Positions 1 through 7,785 of a stretch of 25,083 nt of DNA are shown piece after piece. Numbering within the stretch: position 1 is the stretch's first letter; each line of letters begins with the position of its first letter. Below the pieces are notes generated by a model. That model was not told where the DNA came from. It did not search any database and saw only the letters and a list, made by a program, of their open reading frames with translations. Origin of the DNA: JAHFJA01 sp964357385 (GTDB taxonomy: Bacteria > Patescibacteriota > Patescibacteriia > JACQRZ01); assembly GCA_964357385.1 (NCBI GenBank), contig CAYHKW010000006.1:1-25083 (forward strand), written 5' to 3'. Both the position numbers and the translations under genes were made by a program.

Positions 1-34
1 TTCAACAAGCAATTTTTCAATCTCATCTTCATAA

Positions 35-1003
35 AATTTTCTTAATTCCTCACTTAATCCCAGCGATGTGCGCAGTATGTGTTGTCGACTACAACTCGAT
101 CTTCGAGAATTGCGGGCAAGAGGTGGAGGGTTGTTCGGTTCCGCAGAGATGACCGGCAGTATTGGGGTAGTGACATTAAATATGCCTCGCATCGGCCATA
201 CGACACAGTCAAAAGAAGAATTTTTTGCACGAGTCGGGCATTTGATGGAATTGGCAAAGGAGTCATTGGAAGTGAAGCGAAAGGTGATCGCCACAATTAT
301 CGAAAGCGGTTTGTTGCCGTTTACTAAGCGCTATCTCCCAAGCCTTCACAACCACTTTTCAACGATAGGCCTCAATGGTATGAATGAAGCATGCTTAAAT
401 TTTCTTGGTAAAGATATATCTACGCCCGAAGGGCGGGAGTTTGCGTTGGAAGTATTGGATTTTATGCGCAAGAAAATGGCTGATTTCCAGGAAGAAACCG
501 GCAATTTTTATAACCTTGAAGCAACACCAGCAGAAGGAACAACCTATCGGTTTGCCAAAGAAGATCAAAAACGATTTTCCACCATTATCCAGGCAGGTAC
601 TCCAGAAGCGCCTTACTACACCAATTCTACTCACCTCGCTGTCGGATATACGGACGATCCATTATCGGCACTTGAACATCAGGATGAATTCCAAACTCGC
701 TATACGGGCGGTACGGTGCTCCATTTATTTTTAGGCGAAAAGATAGAAGATTGGCGTACGTGTCGAGATTTTGTAAGAAAAGTGGCAGAAAATTTTCGTT
801 TGCCTTATTTCACCATTACTCCGACATTCAGCATTTGCCCTTCTCATGGGTATTTGGACGGGGAAGTACCCTGCTGTCCCACGTGCAGCAAACCATGCGA
901 AGTATGGTCGCGCGTTATGGGGTATTTTCGCCCTGTCGATCAATGGAATCGAGGTAAAAAAAGCGAGTATGCCGAGCGTAAAGAATACGAAGTATGCGCA
1001 TAG
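35..1003 (+). CDS. nrdD: Anaerobic ribonucleoside-triphosphate reductase, C-terminal part (5' partial)
   Basis: Oxygen-independent reduction of ribonucleotides to deoxyribonucleotides using a glycyl radical. The visible part carries the conserved DVRSMCCRL segment (codons from 65), RGGGLFG, GSIGVVTLNMPRIG, a C-terminal zinc-type segment (CPSHGY then CCPTC) and the glycyl-radical loop RVMGYFRPV, whose Gly codon is at 920-922, followed by WNRGKKSEY. These are hallmarks of class III NrdD. Full-length family members are about twice this size or more, so the N-terminal half lies left of the window. An in-frame TAA at 32-34 sits immediately before residues NFLNSSLNP that still look like NrdD, so the left edge is a break (intron, mutation or assembly error). 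The 3' end overlaps nrdG by 10 bases, implying coupled translation. Identity is certain; intactness is not. Confidence 0.95.
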   Translation, partial: NFLNSSLNPSDVRSMCCRLQLDLRELRARGGGLFGSAEMTGSIGVVTLNMPRIGHTTQSKEEFFARVGHLMELAKESLEVKRKVIATIIESGLLPFTKRYLPSLHNHFSTIGLNGMNEACLNFLGKDISTPEGREFALEVLDFMRKKMADFQEETGNFYNLEATPAEGTTYRFAKEDQKRFSTIIQAGTPEAPYYTNSTHLAVGYTDDPLSALEHQDEFQTRYTGGTVLHLFLGEKIEDWRTCRDFVRKVAENFRLPYFTITPTFSICPSHGYLDGEVPCCPTCSKPCEVWSRVMGYFRPVDQWNRGKKSEYAERKEYEVCA

Positions 1004-1683
1004 GAGGATTTCAATCTTTGAGCCTACTTGATTTTCCTGGCAAAGTCGCGGCGATTGTGTTTACACAAGGCTGTCTATTTCGATGTTCATATTGTCATAA
1101 CCCCGAATTGATTTCACAAACAGCTTCCGGAATCTATGATGAGAACGAATTACTTGAACTATTGTTGCGACGACGAGCGGTACTGGATGGAGTTGTTATC
1201 ACTGGAGGAGAGCCGACCATCCAAAAGGATTTGCTAGAATATATGCGGAGAATAAAAGATATGGGATTGCTGGTAAAGCTTGATACAAACGGATGGCGTC
1301 CTGATGTGGTACGCCATATACTTGATCGTAAACTCGTTGATTACTTTGCAATGGACATCAAAGCGCCTTGGAAAAAGTACGAACAAGTGATTAACATTCC
1401 CACTGCAGCCATCGCTCGCCAATGCGAGACGACGATGCAGCTTATTCAAGAATCAGGTATACCTCATGAATTTCGTACTACCATATTTCCCAATGTCCAT
1501 AATGAAGACGACATCATAAAAATCGCGTCTTATTTACAACCGCATACCACGTACGCTCTGCAAACCATGCGATATGAAAAAACGCTTATGAAAAATCTTG
1601 ATCCAACAAACAGCATTGACACGTCCTCTCTTGCCATGCGTATCAATAGTCTTTATCCTTCTCTTAATCTCATAACCCGATAA
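994..1683 (+). CDS. nrdG: Anaerobic ribonucleotide reductase activating protein (radical SAM)
   Basis: Radical SAM enzyme that installs the glycyl radical on NrdD. 229 aa. The 4Fe-4S motif CLFRCSYC (C27, C31, C34) follows the typical start MRIGGFQSLSLLDFPGK, and VVITGGEP provides the SAM-contacting GGE segment; further on FAMDIKAPWKKY is typical of NrdG/PflA-like proteins. At 229 aa it is longer than E. coli NrdG (about 154 aa) and resembles the longer form common in anaerobes and Patescibacteria. The ATG lies inside the last codons of nrdD, has no Shine-Dalgarno site and is preceded by T. The neighbour nrdD fixes the assignment over a generic PflA-type activase. Confidence 0.95.
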   Translation: MRIGGFQSLSLLDFPGKVAAIVFTQGCLFRCSYCHNPELISQTASGIYDENELLELLLRRRAVLDGVVITGGEPTIQKDLLEYMRRIKDMGLLVKLDTNGWRPDVVRHILDRKLVDYFAMDIKAPWKKYEQVINIPTAAIARQCETTMQLIQESGIPHEFRTTIFPNVHNEDDIIKIASYLQPHTTYALQTMRYEKTLMKNLDPTNSIDTSSLAMRINSLYPSLNLITR

Positions 1684-1687
1684 CACT

Positions 1688-2323
1688 ATGCTGTTTACCA
1701 AATCATTAATGATCACTATCGTCGCTTCGTTGGGTGCTGGGATAATCGGTTCGCTCGCCATGTATACAATTATGAAGCCTGCTTCCGCAAAACCGCCAAC
1801 AGCGCAAGAGTTGATTCGTGACTTCTACGCAACAGAAACGGCCGTACATGTCAGTCCGCATTCTTTGCGGAGAAAAATGGATAAAGGAGATACTTCTTTT
1901 ATCCTCGTTGATGTCCGCAGTCCCCAAGAGTATGAAAAAGAACATATCATAGGGGCAATCAATATCCCTGCATACAAAGACCCTGATACGGCGATTGCAT
2001 ATGAAACAGACAAGGATGCAAAAAAACGTATTATCGATGCGTTTAGAGCCTTACCTCAAGGTAAAGACATCATTGTCTATTGTTATAGCATCCCTTGCAT
2101 GACGGGAAGAAAGATCGGAGATTTGCTGGCGGGTGAAGATATCTACGTCAAAGCACTGGGGATTGGTTGGAATGAATGGCGCCACGCATGGACCTCATGG
2201 AATCACGAACATGAATGGGCTGTGACCAAGCCAGAGGACTATATACAAACAGGGAAAGAACCAGGAAAACCAGTGCAACGAGAAATTCCTAGTACCTGCG
2301 GAGAAGGAGAGTTGAGTTGTTAG
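1688..2323 (+). CDS. Membrane-anchored rhodanese-like protein with C-terminal Cys pair
   Basis: Single rhodanese domain, probably a persulfide or thiol-redox sulfurtransferase exposed outside the cytoplasmic membrane. 211 aa. An N-terminal hydrophobic segment (about residues 5-28) is followed by a linker and the rhodanese core: ILVDVRSPQEYEKEHIIGAINIP (about 72-95) and the active-site region VYCYSIPCMTGRKIGDLL, with C132 in the usual catalytic position and C137 in the loop. The loop is longer and less glycine-rich than the classical CxxGxR form. The protein ends with C204 and C211 (TCGEGELSC), a possible second redox pair. The gene starts 4 bases after nrdG, so co-transcription with nrdDG is likely, but a functional link is only inferred. 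The exact substrate is unknown. Confidence 0.8.
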   Translation: MLFTKSLMITIVASLGAGIIGSLAMYTIMKPASAKPPTAQELIRDFYATETAVHVSPHSLRRKMDKGDTSFILVDVRSPQEYEKEHIIGAINIPAYKDPDTAIAYETDKDAKKRIIDAFRALPQGKDIIVYCYSIPCMTGRKIGDLLAGEDIYVKALGIGWNEWRHAWTSWNHEHEWAVTKPEDYIQTGKEPGKPVQREIPSTCGEGELSC

Positions 2324-2395
2324 CCTGGTTATGCTCACGACAAAATAGCCGGTACGCGTTAGAATATAACTATAAAGAATAGCGTTTACACTATT

Positions 2396-3193
2396 ATGAA
2401 CAAGCAACTATCTCTCCAGCAGATTATTGATCTCACTGGCAAAACCGCGATCGTAACGGGTGGCGCTATGGGTATTGGTTTTGGTATCGCCTCTCGTCTG
2501 GCGGAAGCGGGTGCCAGTGTCGTCATTGCAGATCTCGATAAAAAAGCAGGGGAGGGTGCGGTAAAAGAGTTACAGAGTATGGGTGGAAAAGCAGCATTTA
2601 TAAAAACGGACGTGTCTGATGAGGCACAAGTGAAATCAACGGTTGATTTTGCCGTTAAGAAATACGGAAGTATCGATATATTGGTGAATAATGCCGGTAT
2701 TTATCCCATGATCCCTGTCTCACAAATGAAACCTGCCGTATTTGACAAAATCATCGCCGTGAACCTTAAAAGTGTCTTCCTTTTTACAAAGGCAGTGACT
2801 GCCGTCATGATTAAAAAAGGAACAGGCGGTAAGATTATCAATATCACCTCCATAGATGCATTGCATCCTTCGGGAGTAGGGCTTGCGGTATATGATGCTT
2901 CAAAACATGGCCTATGGGGATTTACCAAAAATACCGCATTGGAATTTGCTCCTTACAATATTCAAGTCAATGCTATTGCACCCGGCGGCATCAGTACTCC
3001 TGGTACAGGAGCCGGTAATCCAACAACCCCTGCAATGAAAGCGATACTGAAAAAATTTGAAGAAAAAATTCCCATGAGGCGCATGGGTGAACCCGATGAC
3101 ATCGGTAAAGTTGCTCTATTTCTCGCCTCTGATCTTTCCAGTTATATGACGGGATCACAGGTCGTGGTAGATGGAGGTGTGCTGCTTTCGTAG
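2396..3193 (+). CDS. Short-chain dehydrogenase/reductase (classical SDR)
   Basis: NAD(P)-dependent oxidoreductase of the classical SDR family, 265 aa, the normal length. It shows the Rossmann glycine motif TGGAMGIGFG (about residues 20-29), an acidic residue after beta-2 (ADLDKK) that favours NAD over NADP, the NNAG motif, and the catalytic set S152, Y166, K170 (YDASK). The C-terminal DLSSYMTGSQVVVDGG is typical of FabG and glucose-dehydrogenase-like members. The substrate cannot be assigned; FabG is unlikely to be the right name without a fatty-acid cluster. A TACACT sequence at 2387-2392 sits directly in front of the ATG and could be a -10 box, but no -35 is visible. It converges with the CYTH gene at 3234. 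Confidence 0.85.
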   Translation: MNKQLSLQQIIDLTGKTAIVTGGAMGIGFGIASRLAEAGASVVIADLDKKAGEGAVKELQSMGGKAAFIKTDVSDEAQVKSTVDFAVKKYGSIDILVNNAGIYPMIPVSQMKPAVFDKIIAVNLKSVFLFTKAVTAVMIKKGTGGKIINITSIDALHPSGVGLAVYDASKHGLWGFTKNTALEFAPYNIQVNAIAPGGISTPGTGAGNPTTPAMKAILKKFEEKIPMRRMGEPDDIGKVALFLASDLSSYMTGSQVVVDGGVLLS

Positions 3194-3233
3194 GGTGAAG
3201 TAAGGTAGAGTTTGATGAACGAAGAGATCGTTT

Positions 3234-3737
3234 TTAGAGAACAGAAGGAGTGGAACTATAATTAGCAATGAGCTTTTTAAGCTCGGCCTCATTTATATGA
3301 ACAAGTCGTCCGTCTCTCCCAAGTGGCGTATCAGTGATATCGTTACCCATCCACTCATGGGGGATGAACTCTTTTGCTGCAGACTCCGATTCAAATTCTA
3401 CCTCGGCTCTTGCCAAGCCTTCTAATTGTCCATGATATATCTTTAAGGATACGCTGGGGTTAATAGAAAGTTGGTAACTATCCCTTATAATCTCTCCTTG
3501 AGACAAATGTTTCAAGCGTTCAAATTCTTCTAGGGTTAGGCTTTCCTTTATTTTAGTGCTGGCAAGATTGGTGGTGGATTTTTTTCTTTCCAGCTCGTAT
3601 GCATCACCTTTCTTTTGTATGCGTATTTCATAACCATTCTGGTCAGCTAAAAAATAACGCTCATACCTAATGGGCGCGAGACCATTAAGATTAGGGAGTT
3701 CCTTTACAAGAAATTTTCGTTCTATTTCGTTTTGCAT
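3234..3737 (-). CDS. CYTH-domain protein (adenylate cyclase CyaB / triphosphatase-like)
   Basis: CYTH superfamily protein, 167 aa. These proteins bind triphosphorylated ligands in a beta-tunnel with divalent metal and act as class IV adenylate cyclase, thiamine triphosphatase or inorganic triphosphatase. The N-terminal signature EIERKFLV (ExExK) is at residues 4-11, followed by alternating charged strands such as YEIRIQKKG, YELERKK, VSLKIYHG and ARAEVEFES, which match the CYTH pattern of basic and acidic side chains lining the tunnel. There is no CHAD domain. The gene is alone on the minus strand, divergent from csoR, with a well-formed promoter that would give an mRNA starting at or next to the ATG. 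The natural substrate is not predictable from sequence. Confidence 0.8.
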   Translation of the reverse strand: MQNEIERKFLVKELPNLNGLAPIRYERYFLADQNGYEIRIQKKGDAYELERKKSTTNLASTKIKESLTLEEFERLKHLSQGEIIRDSYQLSINPSVSLKIYHGQLEGLARAEVEFESESAAKEFIPHEWMGNDITDTPLGRDGRLVHINEAELKKLIANYSSTPSVL

Positions 3738-3743
3738 GGTTTC

Positions 3744-3772
3744 AATGTAACAAGGGTGTATGTTTATGACAA
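3744..3772 (-). promoter_or_regulatory. Promoter of the CYTH gene
   Basis: On the minus strand TTGTCA (3772-3767) and TACATT (3749-3744) are separated by exactly 17 bases, a good sigma-70-type promoter. The -10 ends only 6 bases before the ATG at 3737, so transcription is expected to start at about the first base of the start codon, giving a leaderless or nearly leaderless mRNA. Confidence 0.65.
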
Positions 3773-3816
3773 GTATTTGTGAATAGATTCATTGCTTTTT
3801 TACAATTGTTATCCCC

Positions 3817-3845
3817 TTGACGATACCCCTAGGGGGTATTATACT
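3817..3845 (+). promoter_or_regulatory. Promoter of the csoR-copA copper operon
   Basis: TTGACG (3817-3822) and TATACT (3840-3845) are 17 bases apart, close to the sigma-70 consensus. The ATG of csoR begins 8 bases after the -10, so the predicted start of transcription falls at or within about 3 bases of the start codon and there is no room for a Shine-Dalgarno site. Confidence 0.8.
3823..3839. promoter_or_regulatory. CsoR operator palindrome filling the promoter spacer
   Basis: ATACCCC-TAG-GGGGTAT is a perfect 7+7 inverted repeat with a 3-base centre. Its G/C tracts flanked by TA/AT match the known type of CsoR/RcnR-family operator. It occupies the whole 17-base spacer between the -35 and -10 boxes, so apo-CsoR binding would block RNA polymerase and Cu(I) would release it. 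The regulator gene directly downstream makes autoregulation likely. Confidence 0.85.
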
Positions 3846-3853
3846 TTTTATAT

Positions 3854-4117
3854 ATGAATCCACCCAATCAAAAACTTATTCGTCGGCTCAAGATCATCGA
3901 AGGCCAAGTAAGAGGCCTCCAAGAGATGATCGAGAAAGGCACGTACTGTATCGACGTCATCACGCAGACATCGGCGGTAAAGCAGGCCTTGTCCGGCGTT
4001 GAAGACAGTCTCATGGAAAATCATTTGGGTAGTTGCGCTATGAAACAAATCAAGGGCGGCAATGAGAATAAGGCTAAAGAAGAGATCCTTAAAGTCTATC
4101 GACTTAAACGCAAATAA
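3854..4117 (+). CDS. csoR: Copper-sensing transcriptional repressor CsoR
   Basis: DUF156/CsoR-family repressor, 87 aa, the normal length. It is an all-helical tetramer that binds a G-tract operator in its apo form and lets go on binding Cu(I). The copper ligands of the family are all present: C32 (GTYC), H57 and C61 (HLGSC), with the same spacing as the C-H-C set of Mycobacterium CsoR. The N-terminal RRLKIIEGQVRGLQEMI is the family signature. This arrangement separates it from FrmR (formaldehyde) and RcnR (Ni/Co) relatives. The gene leads the copper island, sits next to its own operator, and is followed by copA after 2 bases. The start ATG is fixed by the family N-terminus; it is probably read from a leaderless mRNA. 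Confidence 0.95.
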   Translation: MNPPNQKLIRRLKIIEGQVRGLQEMIEKGTYCIDVITQTSAVKQALSGVEDSLMENHLGSCAMKQIKGGNENKAKEEILKVYRLKRK

Positions 4118-4119
4118 CT

Positions 4120-6390
4120 ATGGCGACCAGCAAGACATTTTCTATCAAAGGGATGCATTGTGCATCCTGTGCCCATACCATAGAAACGACATTTAAAAAA
4201 CAGAAGGGTGTCCAGTCTGCTGAAGCGAACTACGGCACTGAATCGGTAACGGTTTCGTATGACGACAAGGCTGTTACGCCCCATCATCTCTCAAAGAGTA
4301 TTGAGCCTCTCGGGTATTCTTTGATGATTCCCAACGCGGAGCATGCCGAGCATCTAGGATTGAACCAATCAAAAAAAGAAAAGCTTGCCGAAATTGCGAG
4401 CATGCGTGCTATGGTTTTTTCTGCGATTCCCTTGGTGGTCATTAGTGTCGTGGTTATGGCGTGGGAAGGCCTCGCGCCATTTGGATATGTATCAGCAATG
4501 ACTGAAACGGTAAAAGAATTCGTGCATCATCTTTTGCCGTTGATGGCGACCTACATGCTGTTTGTGGTAGGCAAACCGTACTTATTGGGTTTGTATCGTT
4601 TTCTACGCTATGGCAAAGCGAACATGGATAGTCTTATTGGACTGGGAACAGTAGCTGCTTACATGTACAGTTTTATTGTGAGCGCGTTTGAGGAGTCATT
4701 GCGATCATACATCAATACGGAAAGTACCTATTACGATGTGACCATTGTGGTTATTGGCTTTATCGCCCTGGGAAAATACCTTGAAGCACGATCAAAACTA
4801 AGAACCGGTGATGCGATCGAGAAACTCCTTAATCTGCAAGCTAAAACGGCGCTGGTACTGCGTACGGGCAAGGAACAGGAAATACCAATAGGAGAAGTAG
4901 CGGTAGGTGATATGGTTATTGTCAAACCAGGAGGAAAGATTCCCGTAGACGGTGTTGTAGTAAAAGGAAATTCATTTGTTGACGAAGCGATGGTTACGGG
5001 CGAACCGATGCCTATTGAGAAACGTGAAGGAAACACGGTGGTGGCGGGGACTATCAATACCACGGGGTCGTTTACGTTCAAAGCAACAAAAGTAGGGTCA
5101 GAGACACTCCTCTCACATATTATTACGATGGTCGGGCAAGCACAGGCAAGCAAAGCACCGATTCAAGCCTTGGCCGACAAGATTTCAAGCGTCTTTGTTC
5201 CTATTGTGCTTATGTTGTCGTTTGTAACACTCGCAGTGTGGCTTGTTGTTGGTACGTCATTGATAGGGTTTTCGCAAGCGCTTTCCTATGGACTAACGGC
5301 GTTTGTCGGCATATTGGTCATTGCGTGTCCCTGTGCGCTGGGGCTTGCCACTCCTACGGCTATTATCGTTGGTGTAGGTAAGGGTGCTAAGGAAGGTATC
5401 TTGATTAAAGACGCGGCTACTCTTGAGAAACTGTACAAAGTGGATACGGTCCTCGTGGATAAGACGGGCACGATTACAAAAGGAAAACCTGAATTAGTGA
5501 GCATCACCAACCATTCAAAACAAAAAGAGAATGATGTCCTTACTATTTTGACATCTCTGGAACAACGATCGGAGCACCCTATCGCTCACGCAGTTAATGA
5601 ATATGCTGTATCAAGGAATATCAAGTCATCGTCTGTTACCGGATTTGAAATCATTAAAGGTAAAGGCGTAAAGGGGATTATAAATAAAGTCGAATACTTT
5701 GCGGGCAATATCGCCCTGATTGAAGACCTTTCGTTATCTTTGGATAGCCGTAGCCTTAAAAAAGAAGCATCGCAAGGGAATACCCCTCTTATACTCGCGA
5801 CAAAAAAGGAAATACTTGCGGTGATCATGGTTGCTGATGCGGTAAAATCGGAATCAAAACAAGCAATAGACGATCTCCATGCATTGGGTATTAAAACCAT
5901 AATGCTTACAGGGGATAACAAGCATACCGCCACGGCTATCGCAAAGGAAGTAGGAATTGATGAAGTATTCGGTGAAGTGTTACCTGAAGACAAACTCAAA
6001 AAGATAGCCTCACTCCAGAAAGAAGGCCGTATTGTCGCCATGGCAGGGGATGGAGTGAATGATGCACCCGCACTTGCACAGGCGGATGTAAGTATTGCTA
6101 TGGGTACTGGCATTGATGTTGCTATTGAGACGGCAGGAATCACGTTGTTGCATGGCGATATATCAAAGCTGGTAAAAGCAATCCGCCTTTCTCATCTTAC
6201 AATGCGAGGGATCAAACAAAACCTTTTTTGGGCGTTTGTATACAACATTGTCGGTATTCCTCTAGCGGCAGGCGTTCTCTTTCCTTTTTTCGGATGGCTG
6301 CTTTCGCCGGTGATCGCCGGAGTTGCAATGGCGTTTTCCAGTGTCTCGGTGGTAGGGAACTCTCTGCGCATTAAGGCAAAGAAATTGTAA
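4120..6390 (+). CDS. copA: Cu(I)-exporting P1B-type ATPase CopA
   Basis: ATP-driven export of Cu(I) across the cytoplasmic membrane. 756 aa with one N-terminal heavy-metal-associated domain (GMHCASC, C14 and C17), paired membrane helices, actuator motif GEPMP, the intramembrane CPC (C403-P404-C405), phosphorylation motif DKTGT (D447), the HP motif in SEHPIAHAV, nucleotide-site MLTGDN and hinge GDGVNDAPALAQADVSIAMG. The last helices contain YN (FVYNIVG) and MAFSS, which with CPC form the Cu(I) selectivity signature of subgroup P1B-1 rather than the Zn/Cd or Co type. Length and domain order are usual for bacterial CopA with one HMA domain. It begins 2 bases after csoR and shares its promoter. 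Confidence 0.97.
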   Translation: MATSKTFSIKGMHCASCAHTIETTFKKQKGVQSAEANYGTESVTVSYDDKAVTPHHLSKSIEPLGYSLMIPNAEHAEHLGLNQSKKEKLAEIASMRAMVFSAIPLVVISVVVMAWEGLAPFGYVSAMTETVKEFVHHLLPLMATYMLFVVGKPYLLGLYRFLRYGKANMDSLIGLGTVAAYMYSFIVSAFEESLRSYINTESTYYDVTIVVIGFIALGKYLEARSKLRTGDAIEKLLNLQAKTALVLRTGKEQEIPIGEVAVGDMVIVKPGGKIPVDGVVVKGNSFVDEAMVTGEPMPIEKREGNTVVAGTINTTGSFTFKATKVGSETLLSHIITMVGQAQASKAPIQALADKISSVFVPIVLMLSFVTLAVWLVVGTSLIGFSQALSYGLTAFVGILVIACPCALGLATPTAIIVGVGKGAKEGILIKDAATLEKLYKVDTVLVDKTGTITKGKPELVSITNHSKQKENDVLTILTSLEQRSEHPIAHAVNEYAVSRNIKSSSVTGFEIIKGKGVKGIINKVEYFAGNIALIEDLSLSLDSRSLKKEASQGNTPLILATKKEILAVIMVADAVKSESKQAIDDLHALGIKTIMLTGDNKHTATAIAKEVGIDEVFGEVLPEDKLKKIASLQKEGRIVAMAGDGVNDAPALAQADVSIAMGTGIDVAIETAGITLLHGDISKLVKAIRLSHLTMRGIKQNLFWAFVYNIVGIPLAAGVLFPFFGWLLSPVIAGVAMAFSSVSVVGNSLRIKAKKL

Positions 6391-6394
6391 CTCT

Positions 6395-6754
6395 ATGAAA
6401 CTTCTGCAACGTGTTAATAAGATTTCCGCACTGTATCTTTGGTGGTATGCATTCGTTTTTGTAATCGTTATTGTTGATTTGAGTATTCCTTTCCTCCCTG
6501 AGACGATAAAGAGTGTGTTAGCCCGTTATCCTTACCAGTGGGATTTTGAGTTCATGTTTTCTGCACTATTTTTAGTCTGGGGCTGTTTCTTGTGGAAGGA
6601 TAAGCAGTTGAGTCGGTTTTCAGGATATGCGTTTTTATCCCAAGGGGTAGCGATGATACTATTAGGATTATTTCGTTCTCAGGAAATGATCCATTTGTTT
6701 ACCGATTCCGTACTGTGGATTATTCTTGGTGTGCTTTTATTGAAACAAAAATAG
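6395..6754 (+). CDS. Small four-helix membrane protein of the copper island, unknown function
   Basis: 119 aa, not recognised as a named family. Four hydrophobic segments are visible at about 12-34, 52-67, 75-94 and 101-117, with short loops and a positively charged start (MKLLQRVNK). It contains no Cys-x-x-Cys, few His, and aromatic residues near helix ends (LYLWWYAF). It starts 4 bases after copA and ends 2 bases before the HMA/DsbD-like gene, so it is certainly co-transcribed with copper genes. It could be an accessory subunit of either neighbour. That role is inferred from position alone. Confidence 0.75.
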   Translation: MKLLQRVNKISALYLWWYAFVFVIVIVDLSIPFLPETIKSVLARYPYQWDFEFMFSALFLVWGCFLWKDKQLSRFSGYAFLSQGVAMILLGLFRSQEMIHLFTDSVLWIILGVLLLKQK

Positions 6755-6756
6755 CT

Positions 6757-7776
6757 ATGTCTACCTACATCTTCCATGTCAATGGAATGCACTGCAAGTC
6801 GTGCGAAGTACTGACGGAAAGCGAATTGGGAAAGTTGCCAGAGGTATCAACAGTAAAAGCCTCATTAAAGCATCTCCATGTAGAAGTGGCCGGTGATTTT
6901 GGCGAAAAAACTCCTGAAGATATTGCCAGTGGTTTAAGTCAAGTCCTAAAACCTCATGGATATACATTGAGTGTGGAAAAACAGAACCACTCGGCGCGGT
7001 GGCACGAGTTTGTTGTTGCGATACCCATCGCATTGGGATTTGTTCTTGTATTTATCATCTTGCAAAAATTAGGAATCGTGAATCTGATCACTGCTTCAAA
7101 CGTTAATTATGGGACTGCCTTTGTTGTGGGATTGATTGCCTCTGTCTCTACGTGTATGGCGGTGGTGGGAGGATTAGTACTTTCTATGTCCGCCAATTTT
7201 GCTAAGGAAGGGGACAAGATCAAACCACAGCTACTTTTTCACGTCGGCCGCCTTACCTCGTTTCTCATACTGGGAGGGGTGATTGGAGCGATTGGGTCCT
7301 CATTTCAGATTGGTGCGATAGGAACGTTTGTTTTGGGGATAGTCGTCGCTGTGGTGATGCTTATATTGGGAGTGAATCTTCTCGATGTGTTTCCATGGGC
7401 AAAGAAACTCCAGCCGACAATGCCGAGTGTTATCGGCAAACGTGTTCATGGGCTCAAAGATATAAACCATACGGTAACACCGCTACTGGTGGGCATCGCT
7501 ACGTTTTTCCTCCCCTGTGGCTTCACCCAATCAATGCAACTCTACGCGCTTACGACAGGAAGTTTTATAACCGGTGCGTTGTTGATGGGTAGCTTTGCAC
7601 TCGGTACACTGCCAGTGTTAGCCCTTCTCAGTTTTAGCTCTGCGGCTATTCATAAAAAAATGCAGTCGAGTATCTTTTTTAAGAGCGCAGGCTTGGTGGT
7701 TATATTTTTCGCCATGTTTACTCTGTTCAATAGTCTTGTGGGGATTGGTATCATTCCTCCACTCTTTAGTTTTTAA
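6757..7776 (+). CDS. HMA domain fused to a DsbD/UreH-like transmembrane domain
   Basis: 339 aa. The N-terminus is a heavy-metal-associated domain (NGMHCKSC, C13 and C16, about residues 3-70), followed by a six-helix membrane domain of the DsbD_2/UreH-like type often annotated as sulfite exporter TauE/SafE family. The membrane part has two pseudo-symmetric half motifs, STCMAVVGG with C133 and LPCGFTQ with C254. In the CcdA/DsbD fold such cysteines carry electrons or bind metal. The start at 6757 is chosen because the HMA fold begins at once and the spacing to the previous stop (CT) repeats the csoR-copA junction; an upstream in-frame ATG at 6715 would overlap the previous gene. Likely role: moving Cu(I) or reducing equivalents across the membrane next to CopA. 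Direction and substrate are inferred. Confidence 0.85.
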   Translation: MSTYIFHVNGMHCKSCEVLTESELGKLPEVSTVKASLKHLHVEVAGDFGEKTPEDIASGLSQVLKPHGYTLSVEKQNHSARWHEFVVAIPIALGFVLVFIILQKLGIVNLITASNVNYGTAFVVGLIASVSTCMAVVGGLVLSMSANFAKEGDKIKPQLLFHVGRLTSFLILGGVIGAIGSSFQIGAIGTFVLGIVVAVVMLILGVNLLDVFPWAKKLQPTMPSVIGKRVHGLKDINHTVTPLLVGIATFFLPCGFTQSMQLYALTTGSFITGALLMGSFALGTLPVLALLSFSSAAIHKKMQSSIFFKSAGLVVIFFAMFTLFNSLVGIGIIPPLFSF

Positions 7777-7785
7777 TATACGCCT

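Noticed and set aside
54..296. Minus-strand frame of 80 codons at the left edge
   Set aside because: It is antisense to conserved nrdD sequence and in a different frame from the open minus-strand reading of bases 66-1.
3817..4002. Plus-strand frame starting in the csoR promoter
   Set aside because: It starts at the -35 box and runs out of frame through csoR, which has full family conservation.
5586..6143. Long minus-strand open frame (185 codons) within copA
   Set aside because: It lies fully inside a gene with all P-type ATPase motifs, is Ser/Ala/Pro-rich as antisense frames often are, and has no promoter or start context of its own. The same applies to the frame at 4731-5153.
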